In this document: positions 50,516 to 64,000 of the stretch, one piece after another
How positions within the stretch are numbered: the first letter of the stretch is position 1
Layout of the letters: each line of letters starts with the position of its first letter
Assembly: GCF_964204645.1 (NCBI RefSeq)
Contig: NC_134027.1
Span: forward strand, 2,344,485 to 2,408,484
From: Tubulanus polymorphus
Lineage: Eukaryota > Nemertea > Palaeonemertea > Tubulaniformes > Tubulanidae
DNA: 64,000 nucleotides
Reading direction: 5' to 3'
Notes under the pieces: generated by a model
The model's input: the letters and a program-made list of their open reading frames with translations, nothing else
Told to the model about the DNA's origin: nothing
The model's database searches: none
Position numbers and translations under genes: made by a program

Positions 50516-50529
50516 ATGGATACTTCAGC

Positions 50530-50539
<10 letters not shown>
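50516..50539 (+). other. Short upstream frame overlapping the ANKRD start
   Basis: ATG 50516 opens a seven-codon frame (MDTSAWL, stop 50537-50539) in strong context (A at -3, G at +4). It overlaps the ANKRD start at 50530 in another frame. If the transcript begins upstream of 50516, this could lower initiation at the main start. Confidence 0.4.

Positions 50540-64000
<13,461 letters not shown>

Larger units (their letters stand above)
41446..50529. other. Intergenic region between SPG7 and ANKRD11/12
   Basis: Nine kilobases with no protein gene I can support. Items listed separately are an X-box at 45769, an orphan exon-like block at 46960-47079, a CTGGAAAA-type repeat at 44637 and a diverged repeat at 47205. 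A run of about 14 Gs sits at 44976-44990. SPG7 and ANKRD are transcribed away from each other, so both promoters and any non-coding ANKRD exons must lie here. The 76-codon frame at 48405 contains a hydrophobic stretch but no usable gene structure. Confidence 0.5.

Overview
The window is nuclear DNA from an animal, most likely an invertebrate and plausibly a lophotrochozoan. This rests on intron-split genes with GT-AG junctions, AT-rich introns of roughly 0.1-7 kb, animal-specific genes (an IRBIT-type AHCYL and an ANKRD11/12 co-regulator), and many small non-autonomous transposons and minisatellites. I cannot name the species. Almost all long uninterrupted reading frames are exons with read-through into introns, or minisatellite artefacts. 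The real genes had to be assembled exon by exon, and every junction given below keeps frame.

Layout. (1) Bases 1582-29731, plus strand: an AHCYL1/AHCYL2 (IRBIT) gene with four alternative first coding exons (1582, 13604, 21571, 22520). All four end in the same codon phase and can join one common exon at 23132, followed by 13 further core exons. (2) Bases 32009-35886, plus strand: a complete SEC13 gene with a possible 24-codon in-frame cassette exon. (3) Bases 41445-36669, minus strand: a complete 17-exon SPG7 (paraplegin) gene, 816 residues, convergent with SEC13. (4) About 9 kb with no assigned gene, containing an orphan exon-like block and an RFX-type X-box. (5) Bases 50530 to the right edge, plus strand: the first five coding exons of an ANKRD11/ANKRD12 homologue, cut by the window end inside its ankyrin repeats.

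The repeat content is rich. There are minisatellites with units of 34 bp (5.1-5.7 kb), 44-48 bp (14.2-14.8 kb), 47 bp (54.5-54.8 kb), 34 bp (56.8 kb) and 21 bp (59.4-60.7 kb, about 63 copies with an internal 15-unit block duplication). Several fold-back elements have readable ends: a 402-bp element flanked by TA, a 404-bp element flanked by an 8-bp duplication, and two members of a family whose inverted termini each carry a tRNA B-box-like motif. One fold-back element has itself been split by a small retroposon that left an 8-bp duplication.

The four genes serve separate cell functions: IRBIT-type signalling, COPII/nuclear pore coat, mitochondrial inner-membrane proteolysis, and chromatin co-regulation. 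Nothing in the sequence suggests that they act as one system. The most interesting biology is the four-way first-exon switch of AHCYL. Each alternative N terminus supplies its own basic-residue-plus-serine (R-R-x-S-like) site near the junction, and only one supplies a PP1-docking-like motif. After that come the B-box inverted-repeat element family and the 21-bp array.
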